The position numbers and the translations under genes are program-made. A stretch of 64,000 bases of DNA from Cocos nucifera (lineage: Eukaryota; Streptophyta; Magnoliopsida; Arecales; Arecaceae): positions 930,001 to 994,000 of the forward strand of contig QRFJ01000369.1 of the NCBI GenBank assembly GCA_006176705.1, in the 5' to 3' direction. Under the pieces are notes generated by a model. It was not told the DNA's origin. It was given only the letters and a program-made list of their open reading frames with translations, and did not search any database. Shown one piece after another: positions 33,750 to 44,678 of this stretch (the first letter of the stretch is position 1; the number at the start of each line of letters is the position of its first letter).

Positions 33750-34280
33750 GAAATCATACCGAAAGGGCTTTGGCAGAAATTGAAAAACACATATATGGGC
33801 AAGAACATGATAAAGAAACTATGGTTGAAGAAATAGCTGTACAGTTTATGGATGTCTGAAGGAAGAGATCTAATTTTTCACATCTAGAAGTTTAATTAAA
33901 TTTGCTCGGATGTTATGAGCCTTGATATGAAGATTGATGAAGAGGATAAAACTCTTCTATTGTTGTGTTCACTGCCAACAGCATATGATAGTTTCATTAC
34001 TACTTTGGTATATGAAAAGAAGACATTAAACTTTGAGGAAATAGTTGAAGTTCTTAGGTCTAAAGAGCAGCGAGAGAGGCTAGTTAAAGAAAATTCTAGC
34101 TCAGAGGTGATTTCTATGAATGAGAGGTAAGAAAGGCCTAAGAAGAGAAATCAAGATAAATTCAAAGGCAGATCAAAATCTCGAGAAAATCAGAAGAATG
34201 TGAAATGCTACAAGCATAATTAACCTAGTCATATTAGAAGAAATTGCCCACTTTTAAAGAATAAAAAGAAAAAGAACATT
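33750..34280 (+). pseudogene. copia gag, C-terminal part with zinc knuckle
   Basis: It resumes directly after the nested element with RALAEIEKHIYGQ. 33915-34130 then gives KIDEEDKTLLLLCSLPTAYD and LNFEEIVEVLRSKEQR, the end of the copia capsid. A knuckle CYKHN.PSHIRRNCP lies near 34205-34250, with a stop at its fifth residue and the second Cys changed. Confidence 0.7.
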
Positions 34281-34359
34281 TCTAAGGATGGATCAACCAA
34301 CGGGAGTGGTGCTCTATCATCTGAAGACAATGGAGATGATATACTGGTAGTATATATCA

Positions 34360-35645
34360 GATGGAGTCATACACTTAGAAAGCCACTGGACACTGGATTT
34401 AGCATGTTTCCACCATTATACTATACATGGAAAGTGGTTCTCATCTTATGAGAGATCTGATGGAGGGAGTGTTGGTCTTGGAGATGATCATCTATGTACA
34501 GTTGCTAGTGTTGGTATAGTTAGAGTGAGAATGTATGATGAAGTCATCTGGACACTCAGCAATATGAAGCATGTGCCAGAACTAAAGAAGAACCTGATAT
34601 CCTTGGGATACTTAGAAGGACAGGGGTATGCTTTCAGTTGTCAGCTATGCAGCAGGTGTTTGAGGATTTCCAAGGATTTATTGATGGTGATGAAAGAGAG
34701 AAGACTAAGCAACAACCTATATAGGATGGAGAGCTTAGTGGTTACAGATAGTGCAAAAGTGTCAATAGCAGCACAGGAGAAATAGCTAACCTACAAGCTA
34801 TGGCACTATCGTATGGGTTACTTTAGTGATAGGGGGCTCACAGAGTTGAGTAGGAGAGATCTGATTCCAGCACTTAGAAAGGAAGAAGATAACCTATGTG
34901 AGCCTTGTATCTATGCAAATAGTATAAAGTTATATTTGCCAGTAGTACCAAGTGGAGTGAAGCTATTTTGGAGCTAATTCACTTGGACATATGGAGACCA
35001 ACATCTGTTTCATCTCGACATGGAGCGAGATATTTTATCATTTTTATAGATAATTTCTCCAGGAAGGTATGTATTTATTTGATCAGAAAAAAATCAGATA
35101 TGTTTATCCGATTTAAAATCTAGAGAGCTGAGGTGGAAAAGAAGACTGGGCAGTCAGTGAAGTATTTAAGGTCTGATAATGGAGAAAAATACACCAGCCT
35201 AGAATTCAGAAGATATTATGAGAAAAATGGCATAAAATGCCATTACACAGTAAAGATAACTTCTCAGTAGAATGGTGTCGCGGAGAGGATGAATCAGACA
35301 CTAATAGAAAAGGCCAGGAGCTTGAGGTTGCAAGCATCACTGTCCAAATCTTTTTAGGATGATGCTCTTACTTATGCTTATTTTGTTGTTAACATGTCTC
35401 CTCATAGAAAACTGAATGGAGGACTTTCAGAGGCTATCTAGAGTAAAAAAAAAAGATGGAGCTTGGCCACCTAAAGATGTTTGGCTGTCCTGCATATGCT
35501 TTGATAGAAGAAGTCGACAGGAGCAAGTTAGACCCAAAGTTATAGAAGATGATATTCAAGAAATTTTCATGAGATATGAAAGATTTCTTGCTATAGAATT
35601 CACATTCTCAGAGGTGTGTCATCAGTTGGAATATGATTTTTGATG
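34360..35645 (+). pseudogene. copia protease, pre-integrase and integrase
   Basis: 34525-34785 shows VIWTLSNMKHVPELKKNLIS, the end of protease, then a pre-integrase block (WHYRMGYFSDRGLTELSRR, CEPC). Integrase follows with LIHLDIW, YFIIFIDNFSRK, LRSDNGEKY and QNGVAERMNQTL motifs in changing frames, up to 35640. The D, D and E of the core are recognisable but separated by stops and frame changes (a TAG before NGVAERM). Confidence 0.75.
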
Positions 35646-35913
35646 AGAAAAATATTATGATAAAGCTGAAAAGTGCAAATGAAGTTGTTAAGACAACACA
35701 AGACAACATGGGATAGTTCTCAGATACAGATGATTTGCCCTCAACATCAACCTCAGGTCGTGTTCATTTTGAGATGGAGTTAGGTAGGCATGGTGATACA
35801 CCTATGAAGGACCAGCATGAAGAGCGATCTATCTTGGAGGAAGTACAGAGGTGCAGTCGTAGGCAGCAGACTTGTAGGACAACACAAGAGACTTGTAGGA
35901 TGATATAAGAGAA

Positions 35914-36880
35914 GTGACACTGCATAAGTCGAAGTGCATTATTCGTAAACCGGTACGATATGGTATTGATGAGACTATCTCTTATGCTCTTATCACTGCT
36001 AATGGAGATCTAGAAAGATTTGAGGCCATGGAGAGTTCAGATTGGAAATCATGGATGCAAGCTATGATAGAGGAGATGGAGTCTCTCAGGAAGAATCGAA
36101 CATGGCAGCTAGTGGATCTTCTAGATAATGCTCGACCCATTAGCTCTAAATGAATTTTCATTAGAAAAAAGGCATCTTTATAGCAAGGTGGAGTGAGGTA
36201 CAAGGCTAGGCTGGTAGTCAAAGGGTACTTACAGGGAAATGAGATTAATTATTTAGAAGTCTTCTTTTCAGTTGTCAGATATACGTCCATTAGGATGCTG
36301 TTAAGCATAGTTTCTGCTCACGACTTGGAGCTAGAGCAAATGGATGTTAAGATAGCATTCTTCCATAAAAATTTGGAGGAGATCATATACATGGAGCAAC
36401 CACAAGACTTTAGGAAGCCTGGGTCAGACGAAGAGGTCGTTTACTAAAGAAATTGCTGTACGGATTGAAGTAGTCTTCTAGACAGTGGTACAAGCGGTTT
36501 GACACATATGTGAGAAGTATTGATCTTTTTAGGTGTGATCATGACTCGTGTGTATATGTGAGGTCTCTAGAAGATGGATCTTGGATATACTTACTCTTGT
36601 ATGTAGATGACATGTTGATAGCATGCAAGAGTAAGAAAGTAGTATAAAAGTTAAAGGAAGCTTTATCTCGAAAGTTTGAGATAAAGGACTTGGGGCCTAC
36701 AAAGAAGATCCTAGGTATGAAAATTATCAAAGACAGAACCAAGGGGTTGCTGCATCTATCTTAGGGAGGATATATCAAGAAGGTCTTAGAGATATTTGAA
36801 ATGAAGGAGGCCAAACCGGCAGAGCTACCACTAGCCGGGCAAGTTAAATTCTCTAAGACCATGTCACCATAGACTAAGAT
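35914..36880 (+). pseudogene. copia reverse transcriptase (RVT_2)
   Basis: Motifs in order: SSDWKSWMQAMIEEMESLRK, NRTWQLVDL, YKARLVVKGYLQGNEINYLE, YTSIRMLLSIVSAHDLELEQ, MDVKIAFFHKNLEE and the catalytic YVDD at 36600-36611. Stops at 36151, 36445 and several after it, plus frame changes, break it. Confidence 0.8.
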
Positions 36881-37640
36881 GGAGGTTCAGGAGATGGAAA
36901 AAGTTTGATATGCTTCTAGTGTGGAAAGCATTATGTACTTCATGATGTGTTGTAGGCCAGATTTAGCCCATGCAGTGAGTCCGATGAGTAGGTTTATGGC
37001 TCAACCTGGTAGAAAGTACTAGAGAGCACTGAAAGATATCTTCAGATACTTGGTAGGTTCAGTTGAGATTGGCATCTACTATTATCAGCAGGAAGGTGCT
37101 AAGGAATATCCTAATATATCCAAGAAGGCTCGAGGGCTAATAGAGGAGTTTGTGGATGTAGATTTTGGTGGAGATGTGGACATTTGGCGTTCGACGATAG
37201 GTTTTATATTCAGCATGTATGGAGGTCTAGTCTCATGGAGATCTTTCTTATAGTTAATAATGGCCTTGTCTACTACTGAAGCAGAGTATATTGGTATCAC
37301 GAAGGTAGCAAAGAAAGCTTTATGGCTGAAAGATTTGGCACTGGAGATGGGATTTCCACAGGATGCAATCAGGATGCATTATGATAGCTAGAGTACTTTG
37401 TTACTTGCAAAGAACTCTGTGTATCATGCAAGGATCAAATACATTGATATTAGATACCACCAAATCATAGAGCTAGTGGAGAATGATGAAGTGGAGATGG
37501 TGAAGGTTCACACCAAAGAAAATCTAGTTGATGTGCTTACAAAGGTTCTTCTTCGTAATAGCTTTTATAACTGTATGGTACTGATAGGACTGAAGGATAG
37601 AGCTAAGTTTGTAAGAACTTGGAAGCACCAAGGTGGAGAT
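36880..37640 (+). pseudogene. copia RNase H
   Basis: It contains VDVDFGGDVDIWRSTIGFIF, LSTTEAEYIGITKVAKKALW, YHARIKYIDIRYHQIIELVE and HTKENLVDVLTKVL in order. The polypurine tract AAGGTGGAGAT (37630-37640) abuts the 3' LTR. Stops at 37251 and 37389. Confidence 0.75.
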
Positions 37641-38432
37641 TGTGAGTTTAGGTATGGTGCTCTCAAGTCTTGAAAGTAGATGGAGAGATCAAGGAGAGAA
37701 TAGAACCAACCATCGAAGAGCTTCAGCCAATGCTTCCATTGAACTGGCTCATTTTCTATTAGAGCCTGCCTGAGCAGAAGGTGAGCCAATCCAAATCCTG
37801 AGAGAGCTGGCTCGAGTAGAAGTTCAGAAAGTGACACATTGGAAGGGATGGCTTGGTTCTTATCAGAGCCAGCTCGAACCCTGAGAGAGCCAACCCGAGC
37901 AATAAAATAGAGAGCGATGATTCAAGCTTTCATAGGAGACATCACAGTCGAGCCAACCTGACTGCCGATCAAGCCGGCTCGAGCAGCGAATAGAATAATA
38001 TGTGGTTTCTATTCTGGCTTGAGATTGGATTTAATCATAGGAACTTAGGATCTTGGTTTATGAGGTTCTAAGGGGCTAACCTATAGATTGGGTTGGGATT
38101 AGTCCAATGGATGTGTGCATGTGAGACATGGGTGTACATGGGCTCGACATTAGATTAGCTAGGAGAGTTTTTTGGGTTGGATCATATTGACCAAGTATAT
38201 TTACTCTATATTGAGTTTTGTAATTAGAATAGAATTGAATACAAGTCCTTTTCTTCCTGAAAAATCTCTCTCTTCCTCTCTCGTTCTCCCTCTTTTCTCC
38301 ATGCCCTAGGATTTTTTAGGATTTCATAGGATGGCCATCTATTTCCTCGAATCCTTGGTGCTGTCTCCGCAATCATTAAGTAGCAAGGATTATTCCCAAC
38401 ACTTGGTATTAGAGCAATACCAGGTTGCAACA
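37641..38432 (+). repeat. copia 3' LTR
   Basis: It starts TGTGAGTTTAGGTATGGTGC and ends CAGGTTGCAACA. It pairs with 26372-27214; like that copy it holds TTGGTATTAGAGCAATACC near its end. Confidence 0.85.
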
Positions 38433-38437
38433 ATTCT

Positions 38438-38926
38438 AACATATTTAAGGGTTTGAGGATGCTAGAAGACTTGACATAGATAATGTCAAATGAACGATGA
38501 AGAATAAAGGTCCACTTGAGAGATAATAATGATTACAACTATGCAAGACACAGCAATTGTACCATGATCGATGACGACAAAATCCTCTTCCTCATAAAGC
38601 ACTTGCACCTACAACCTCCTAAAGAAAAACTAGCAGTCAAAGGATAAGGGGTCTATGGTATACGGACATCTCATCGAATAGTTAGTGATGAAGATAACTA
38701 GTGATTCAAGATGCTTACTCTATATAAATTGAAAAGGACTTAACTCATGGATGGTAGCTATTTAGCTGATCAAAGGAATGATATCACTTAATAACTTTGC
38801 ATTGGTTATGCATTTCTTGGGTCATTGGTTGTGGTAGAGGAGATCCATATTGGTTAGGAGCATTAGAATCCATGGTTGACATCATAGGAAGTCTGACTGT
38901 AGCTTTCTGCATTGCTTGCATTGCAT
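38438..38926. other. no gene seen; short unique stretch between two elements
   Basis: Host or older transposon sequence between the copia and gypsy elements. No long open frame or known motif was found. Confidence 0.4.
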
Positions 38927-39361
38927 GTTATGATACAGTTAAATAAAGGAGCTGTTGGTCAAGTTATAGATGAGCAACTCAAGCAGTTGGATGAGCAAGT
39001 GGGGTTTGAGGTTGAGCTTGATGTTGAGGTAAGGGAAGAGTAGGATTTTGAAGATTTGGAGAAAACTAATAATGATACAAATGTTGAAGTATTAGCTGAG
39101 AATGAGAGGAGTTTAAGGAAGTCTTCAAGAATCAAGAAAGCTCCAGTTCATTTGGACGACTATATGCAAAAAGGTTGGTTAAAAGTAGTTAAGCTTTCTG
39201 TTAATACTGTTAATAAGCCTTATAACTGAAGTAATTAAGATAATTTGTTACTAGACTATAAAAGTCTAGCTGAGATGTAACCTAAGGAATCCTGAAAAAT
39301 AAATAATAAATGAGAGACTTGAGTCTCTTTTGGGTAAGCTGCTTCTCCTAAAGCAGTAACA
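38927..39361 (+). repeat. gypsy 5' LTR
   Basis: It starts TGTTATGATACAGTTAAATA and ends AAAGCAGTAACA. It pairs with 50723-51156. It contains CTATAAAAG at about 39257 (possible promoter) and AATAAATAATAAA near 39300 (possible polyadenylation signal). The primer site after it does not look like initiator tRNA-Met. Confidence 0.85.
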
Positions 39362-39382
39362 TTAGTGCATCCATTAAGAGCA

Positions 39383-40222
39383 ATGGGTGCTTCCATAAGA
39401 AATCAAGGTGCTACAGTGGATGCGAATACAGATGAGATTTGTGACTTGAAGAATCATATGGCATGTCTTCAAGCTGAAACTCAGGCTCAATTGAGTTTGC
39501 AAGGATCTTAGATTGAGAGGTTGAGTGCTCAAATGGAGTTGATGTCCCTTATCAAGAATCAACACAATCAACCTCTTGCTGTTAATCAAATGGTGGTTGG
39601 TTCACAGTCTCCACAAGAGGTGCGGATGCAACATTCTGATGCAAGGAATTTTTGGGGATCAAGATCTCATAAGCCTTATAAGATGAACATTCCAGTCTTC
39701 AATGGGGAGGATGTCTTGGGATATTTGCATAGAATCAATACTTAGGCTTAATGCTGTGCTTAAGGAGGATATGCTTAAATTGGCTTCTGTCAATCTTCAA
39801 GGCCCTACCTCTTATTGGTATTAATGGGTTTTTGGTGCCCATTTGATTGGTTCTTGGTATGATTTTAAGCAAGGAATCAAGAATCATTTTGCTCCAACTT
39901 CATTTGACAATCCCAAGGTGGCATTAGCAAGATTATCTTAGAACTTTTTAGTTTCTGATTATGATGCTCGATTTGAGAAATTAATGTCATTTATCCCTGA
40001 TTATGATGAAGGTACTTTAGTAACCTTGTATATAGCAGGGTTAAAATCTAAAATCAAGAAGGAATTATTGTTCAATGTGCCTCAGAGATTGTTTGAGGCT
40101 ATGAACATGGCCAGAGCTCAAGAAAAAAGGATTACTCATAGGAGTTTTCTTATAAAGAATCCAGATAGAAATTCTAGTTCAATCATTCCAAAGCCTACAC
40201 CTACAAATTCTATTGCTATACC
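39383..40222 (+). pseudogene. gypsy gag, part 1
   Basis: ATG 39383 starts MGASIRNQGATVDANTDEIC; a TAG occurs near 39509. The frame continues through KPYKMNIPVFNGEDVLGYLH and, after a frameshift near 39740, LASVNLQGPTSYWY, HLIGSWYDFKQGIKNHFAPT and 39984-40222 (YIAGLKSKIKKELL). This is the Retrotrans_gag capsid pattern. The solo LTR cuts it at 40223. Confidence 0.75.
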
Positions 40223-41314
40223 TGTTGGGGATAAATCCCGCTCCTGCCGAAGCCCGGTCCGACGCTCAGCATAATGCAACCAGTAGCCGCAGAAGAGCTT
40301 CAGCGCACTGGTCTAGCCAAACTCCTTCAGCCGGCCAAATTGCCAAGCGACCGAACTCCCAGCGGTCGAACTTCTTCCAGCAGGCCGAACTGGTCAGCTT
40401 CCGAGCTTCTTCCGGACTCCCAGCGGCGAGACCAAACTTCCTGGGCAGCCGAACTCCTTCGGACTCCCCGCGGCCGAACTCCTCAGCGGACGGGCTTTAG
40501 CGGAATTCCCAAGCGCGTCGTCACGTCACTCAGGAGCCCGAACTCCTCAGCAGTCGTCACTCGGCCGAACTCCTCAGCGGTCGCCCTCATCGAACTTCGG
40601 CCGACCAAGCTCCTACCGAACTCTCAAATATCCCAGCCTCAGCCGAAGTCCAACAGCCGGCCGAACCCCAGACGGCCGAGCTTCGGATTCTCAGCAGCCG
40701 TACTCTTCCGCGGACGAGCCTTAGCTGCATACCTCCAGCCAGACGCCTATGGGAGCCGAACTCCCTCTTATCTTCCTCTTCAGGAGCCCGAACTCCTCCG
40801 AAATGGGCACACGAAGGCCTTCAACCCTTCACTCGGCAAGCTCTGCAAGCATCACCATCAGTCAGTCCGTCGCAGGCGATAGCGACCCACTGTCAGGCGG
40901 CGATGGCTGTCACCCTCAATCCGCCGACCCACTGTCAGGCGGCGATGGCTGTCGCCCTCAATCCGCCGCACATGGCACCGGTGAGACTGACTCCGCCGAA
41001 CCTCGAGCGGCCCACCAGCACGCGACTGCAGTTGTCACCATCAAGCTCCACTATATAAAGGACCCTCCCGACACGCTAAGGCTAAGCTCTCTGAACTCTC
41101 GACTCTCTAAACTCTCCCCCTCATCTCTAAGCTCCGGAACTCATTCCGAGCACTCCATTACTGTTGGCCAGAAACTAATTTGACCGTCGGAGGGTCCTGC
41201 CGGAGCCACCACCACACCGATTTCGGACGTGACTTCATTTTGCAGGTCCCCGGCGGCGACCTCAGCGGCCTCGACTCCGGCGACCTCCGACGAAGATGGA
41301 TTTCTGCACCAACA
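40223..41314 (+). mobile_element. solo LTR of the Tat family
   Basis: It starts TGTTGGGGATAAATCCCGC and ends TTTCTGCACCAACA, the reverse complement of the LTRs at 41945 and 46657. The exact target duplication ATACC (40218-40222 and 41315-41319) and the absence of internal sequence show a recombined solo LTR. CTATATAAAGG at 41051-41061 is a good TATA box in the LTR's sense strand. GC-rich compared with the AT-rich host element. Confidence 0.93.
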
Positions 41315-41900
41315 ATACCTATAAAGAGTCTGTTTGCAAGTGAGATTCAAGATCATAGAGAAAAGGGTATTTATTTCTATTATGATGAAAGATTTAGACC
41401 TAAGCATAATTGTAGAAAGAAGGCTACTATGTTGATCTTTAAAGGGGAGGAAGAAAACAAAGTTGCTATTGAACAGTTTAATGAAGAGTTGACGTTGGTG
41501 GATCAGCATCATTACCTTCCAGAGATAAGTTTTAATGCTCTCTCTGATTTTGTTCACAATAAAACTATAAGAATATATGACACTTTGTTTGATATGATAG
41601 TAAGAGTTCTTATTGATTTTGGGAGTAGCCATAATTTTATATTAGAAAGTGTTGTTAAAAAGCTTTCTATGCTAATAGTGCCAATTACCCCTTTTAGAGT
41701 GTATGTGGGCAATAGGGATTATATCATTTGTTCTTTGAAGGTGGAGGGAGTGCTAATTCTATTGCAAAATTAGTTTTTCACTGTTGATCTTTTGGTATTA
41801 CCCATCCATAGTCCTCAGTTGGTTTTGGGAATACGGTGGTTAAAACAATTTAGGAAAGTTCTATTTGATTTTGTAGAACATACCATTGAATTTTTATGAG
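41315..41900 (+). pseudogene. gypsy gag end and aspartic protease
   Basis: Continues from 40222. KGIYFYYDERFRPKHNCRKK is the degenerate zinc knuckle. IRVYD-like text is followed by VLIDFGSSHNFI, the retropepsin active-site region with Phe where Ser/Thr is usual in D(S/T)G. PQLVLGIRWLK marks the flap end. Stops at 41771 and 41897. Confidence 0.7.
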
Positions 41901-41944
41901 AGGAAAAAAAGATATGCTTGAAATAAAAAACTGCTATTCATTTA

Positions 41945-43029
41945 TGTTGGTGCAGAAATCCGTCTTCGCCGGAGGTCGCCGGAGTCGAGGCCGCTGAGGT
42001 CGCCGCCGGGGACCTGCAAAACGAAGTCCCGTCCAGAATCGGTGGGGTGGTGGCTCCGGCAGGACCCTCCGACGGTCAAGTTAGTTTTCGGCCAACAGTA
42101 ATGGAGTGCTCAGAATGAGTTCCGGAGCTTAGAGATGAGGGGGAGAGTTTAGAGAGTCGAGAGTTCAGAGAGCTTAGCCTTAGCGTGTCGGGAGGGTCCT
42201 TTATATAGTGGAGCTTGATGGTGACAACTGCAGCCACGTGCTGGCGGGCCGCTCGAGATTCGACGGAGTCAGTCTCACCGGTGCCATGTGCGGCGGATTG
42301 AGGGCGACAGCCATCGCCGTCTGACAGTGGATCGGCAGATTGAGGGTGGTGCCATCGCCGTCTGACAGTGGATCGCTATCGTCTGCGGCGGACTGACTGA
42401 TGGTGATGCTTGCAGAGCTTGCCGAGTGAAGGGTTGAAGGCCTTCGTGTGCCCATTTCGGAGGAGTTCGGGCTCCTGAAGAGGAAGATAGGAGGGAGTTC
42501 GGCTCCCATAGGCGTCTGGCTAGAGGTATGCAGCTAAGGCTCATCCGCGGAAGAGTTCGGCTGCTGAGAATCCGAAGCTCGGCCGTTTGGGGTTCGGCCG
42601 GCTGTTGGACTTCGGCTGAGGCTTGGACACTTGAGAGTTCGGTAGGAGCTCGGTCGGCCGAAGTTCGATGAGGGCGACCGCTGAGGAGTTCGGCCGAGTG
42701 ACGACTGCTGAGGAGTTCGGGCTCCTGAGTGACGACCGCTTGGGAATTCCGCTAAAGCCCGTCCGCTAAGGAGTTCGGCCGTGGGGAGTCCGAAGGAGTT
42801 CGGCCGCCCAGGAAGTTTGGTCTCGACGCTGGGAGTCCGGAAGAAGCTCGGGAGCTGACCAGTTCGGCCTGCTGGAAGAAGTTCGGCCGCTGGGAGTTCG
42901 GTCGCTTGGCAGTTCGGCCGGCTGAAGGAGTTCGGCTAGACCAGTGCGCTGAAGCTCTTCTGCGGCTACTGGTTGCATTATGCTGAGCGTCGGGCCGGGC
43001 TTCGGCAGGAGCGGGATTTATCCCCAACA
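41945..43029 (-). repeat. Tat 3' LTR
   Basis: TGTTGGTGCAGAAATCCGTC to GGATTTATCCCCAACA. The complement of CTTTATATAGTGG (about 42199) gives the TATA box CTATATAAAG in the sense strand. GAGTTCGGCCG minisatellite repeats lie at 42690-42950. Confidence 0.9.
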
Positions 43030-43041
43030 GTAGCCCCCCAC
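43030..43041 (-). promoter_or_regulatory. polypurine tract
   Basis: The minus strand reads GTGGGGGGCTAC directly before the 3' LTR TGTTGGGG, the expected place for plus-strand priming in reverse transcription. Confidence 0.7.
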
Positions 43042-43129
43042 TCCCGAGTTCAAAAGTTTGAACGAAGGGAGTACCACAATAGGCGACTGCCGAAGCCTTC
43101 TTCCGGGTCCCGCGCTTGTCGTAGCTGAA

Positions 43130-44440
43130 GCTCGGGGAGGTCTCATCTCCAGCCAGTGTTGACGTTGAAGTTGAAGCTGAGGCTTGGGGGAGACCTCACC
43201 TCCAGCGGGACTCATTTCCAGCCAAAGTTGATGAAGCTGATGTCGAAGCTCTCTGGCCGAGGTTGACATGATAGCTTTCTCTAACCGAGGTCGATGTTGA
43301 AGCCCCCCGGCCGAGGTCGTCGCGGGCCTCACGTCTATCCGAAGACCTTATCCCTAGCCGGAGCCGATGCGGGCGCTCGGGGGAGATCTCATCTCCTACT
43401 GCCGAGGTTAGCCCAGTTCCTCGGGGGAGATCTGATTCATAGCCGAAGTTGCTCGGGGGAGGTCTCATCTCCAGTAGCCGAGGTTGGTGCTCGCGTTAGG
43501 ATGAGGTTCTCCTCCTGTTCCCAACCGAGGCTATTCGCGGTCGCTCGGGAGAGATCTTATCTCTAGCCGAGGTTGAAGTGCGCGCTCGGGGGAGATCTTA
43601 TCTCCTGCGGCCGAAGTGCGCGCTCGGGGGAGATCTTATCTCCTGCGGCCGAGCTTCCCTCGGGGGAGATCTTATCTCCTGCAGCCGAGGTTGAAGTGCG
43701 CGCTCGGGGGAGATCTTATCTCCTGCGGCCGAGCTTCCCTCGGGGGAGATCTTATCTCCTGCAGCCGAAGTGCGCGCTCGGGGGAGATCTTATCTCCTGC
43801 CGAGCTTCCCTCGGGGGAGATCTTATCTCCTGCAGCCGAGGTTGGTGCTCGCGTTAGGACGAGGTTCTCCTCCTGTTCCTAACCGAGGTTGTTCACGGTC
43901 GCTCGGGAGAGATCTTATCTCTAGCCGAGGTTGAAGTGCGCGCTCGGGGGAGATCTTATCTCCTGCGAGGTTCTCCTCCTGTTCCTAACCGAGTTTTCCT
44001 CGGGGAGAGATCTTATCTCCTAGCCGAGGTTGAAGTGCGCGCTCGGGGGAGATCTTATCTCCTCTTATCTCCTGCAGCCGAGCTTCCCTCGGGGGAGATC
44101 TTATCTCCTGCGACCGAGGTTGAAGTGCGCGCTCGAGGGAGATTTCTCCTGAGCTTCCTCGGGGGAGATATCTCCTACGGGTTCGAAGTGCGCGCTCGGG
44201 GGAGATCTTATCTCCTGCAGCCGAGCTTCCCTCGGGGGAGATCTTATCTCCTGCGGCCGAGGTTGAAGTGCGCGCTCGGGGGAGATCTTATCTCCTGCGG
44301 TCGAGCTTCCCTCGGGGGAGATCTTATCTCTGCAGGGAGCTTCCCTCGGGGGAGATCTTATCTCCTGCGTCGAGGTTGAAGTGCACGTTCGGGGGGATCT
44401 TATCTCCTCAGCGAATCGGGGAGATTTTATCTCCTGCAGT
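43130..44440. repeat. satellite array with GAGATCTTATCTC hairpin units
   Basis: Repeated units of about 50 bases (GCTCGGGGGAGATCTTATCTC, CTGCGGCCGAG) occur in a higher-order pair: one unit begins with GTTGAAGTGCGCG, the next with CTTCCCTCGGG. Almost all use the GGAGAT...ATCTCC arm form; a few use AGAGAT...ATCTCT. GTTAGGA hairpin copies are interspersed at about 43495 and 43852. It has the same position in the element as the array at 28806. Confidence 0.85.
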
Positions 44441-44453
44441 CGAGGTTGGTGCT

Positions 44454-44490
44454 CGCGTTAGGACGAGGTTCTCCTCCTGTTCCTAACGCG
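44454..44490. repeat. conserved 37-nt hairpin, Tat element
   Basis: Outer arms CGCGTTAGGA and TCCTAACGCG (10 base pairs), inner arms GAGG and CCTC, tetraloop TTCT. It sits at the gag-side edge of the array, as at 31032-31068. Confidence 0.8.
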
Positions 44491-44678
44491 GCGATTATTG
44501 ACTGCTGTTTCCCTGTCATCCCATAGTTTTCGCATCCAGAAGTAATATTATTCAGAGGGGAGAATTTTACCGAAGGGAAGTCGCGGACAGCGCGTTCTCG
44601 TTTGAGGGGTCGACGGGGCGTTGTTCCTCGGAGCTCCCTCGGGCAGCAAGTTCCGTCCCGACGTCCAGACGACCTCCT

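Larger units (their letters stand above)
26372..38432 (+). mobile_element. Ty1/copia element with nested Tat element
   Basis: The target duplication is ATTCT at 26367-26371 and 38433-38437, an exact match. LTRs of about 0.8 kb flank gag, zinc knuckle, protease/pre-integrase, integrase, reverse transcriptase and RNase H in copia order on the plus strand. It is split inside gag by the 6.16-kb element at 27590-33749; without that insert it is about 5.9 kb, a normal size. Several stops in all domains indicate that it is inactive. Confidence 0.9.

Noticed and set aside
41141..41632. A 163-residue minus-strand frame
   Set aside because: It crosses the boundary of the solo LTR and the gypsy protease region; it is a shadow of the plus-strand protease.
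42201..43468. Minus-strand frames of 70-104 residues in the Tat LTR and array
   Set aside because: LTR sequence read as protein; the same frames recur in each LTR copy and the solo LTR without a conserved domain.
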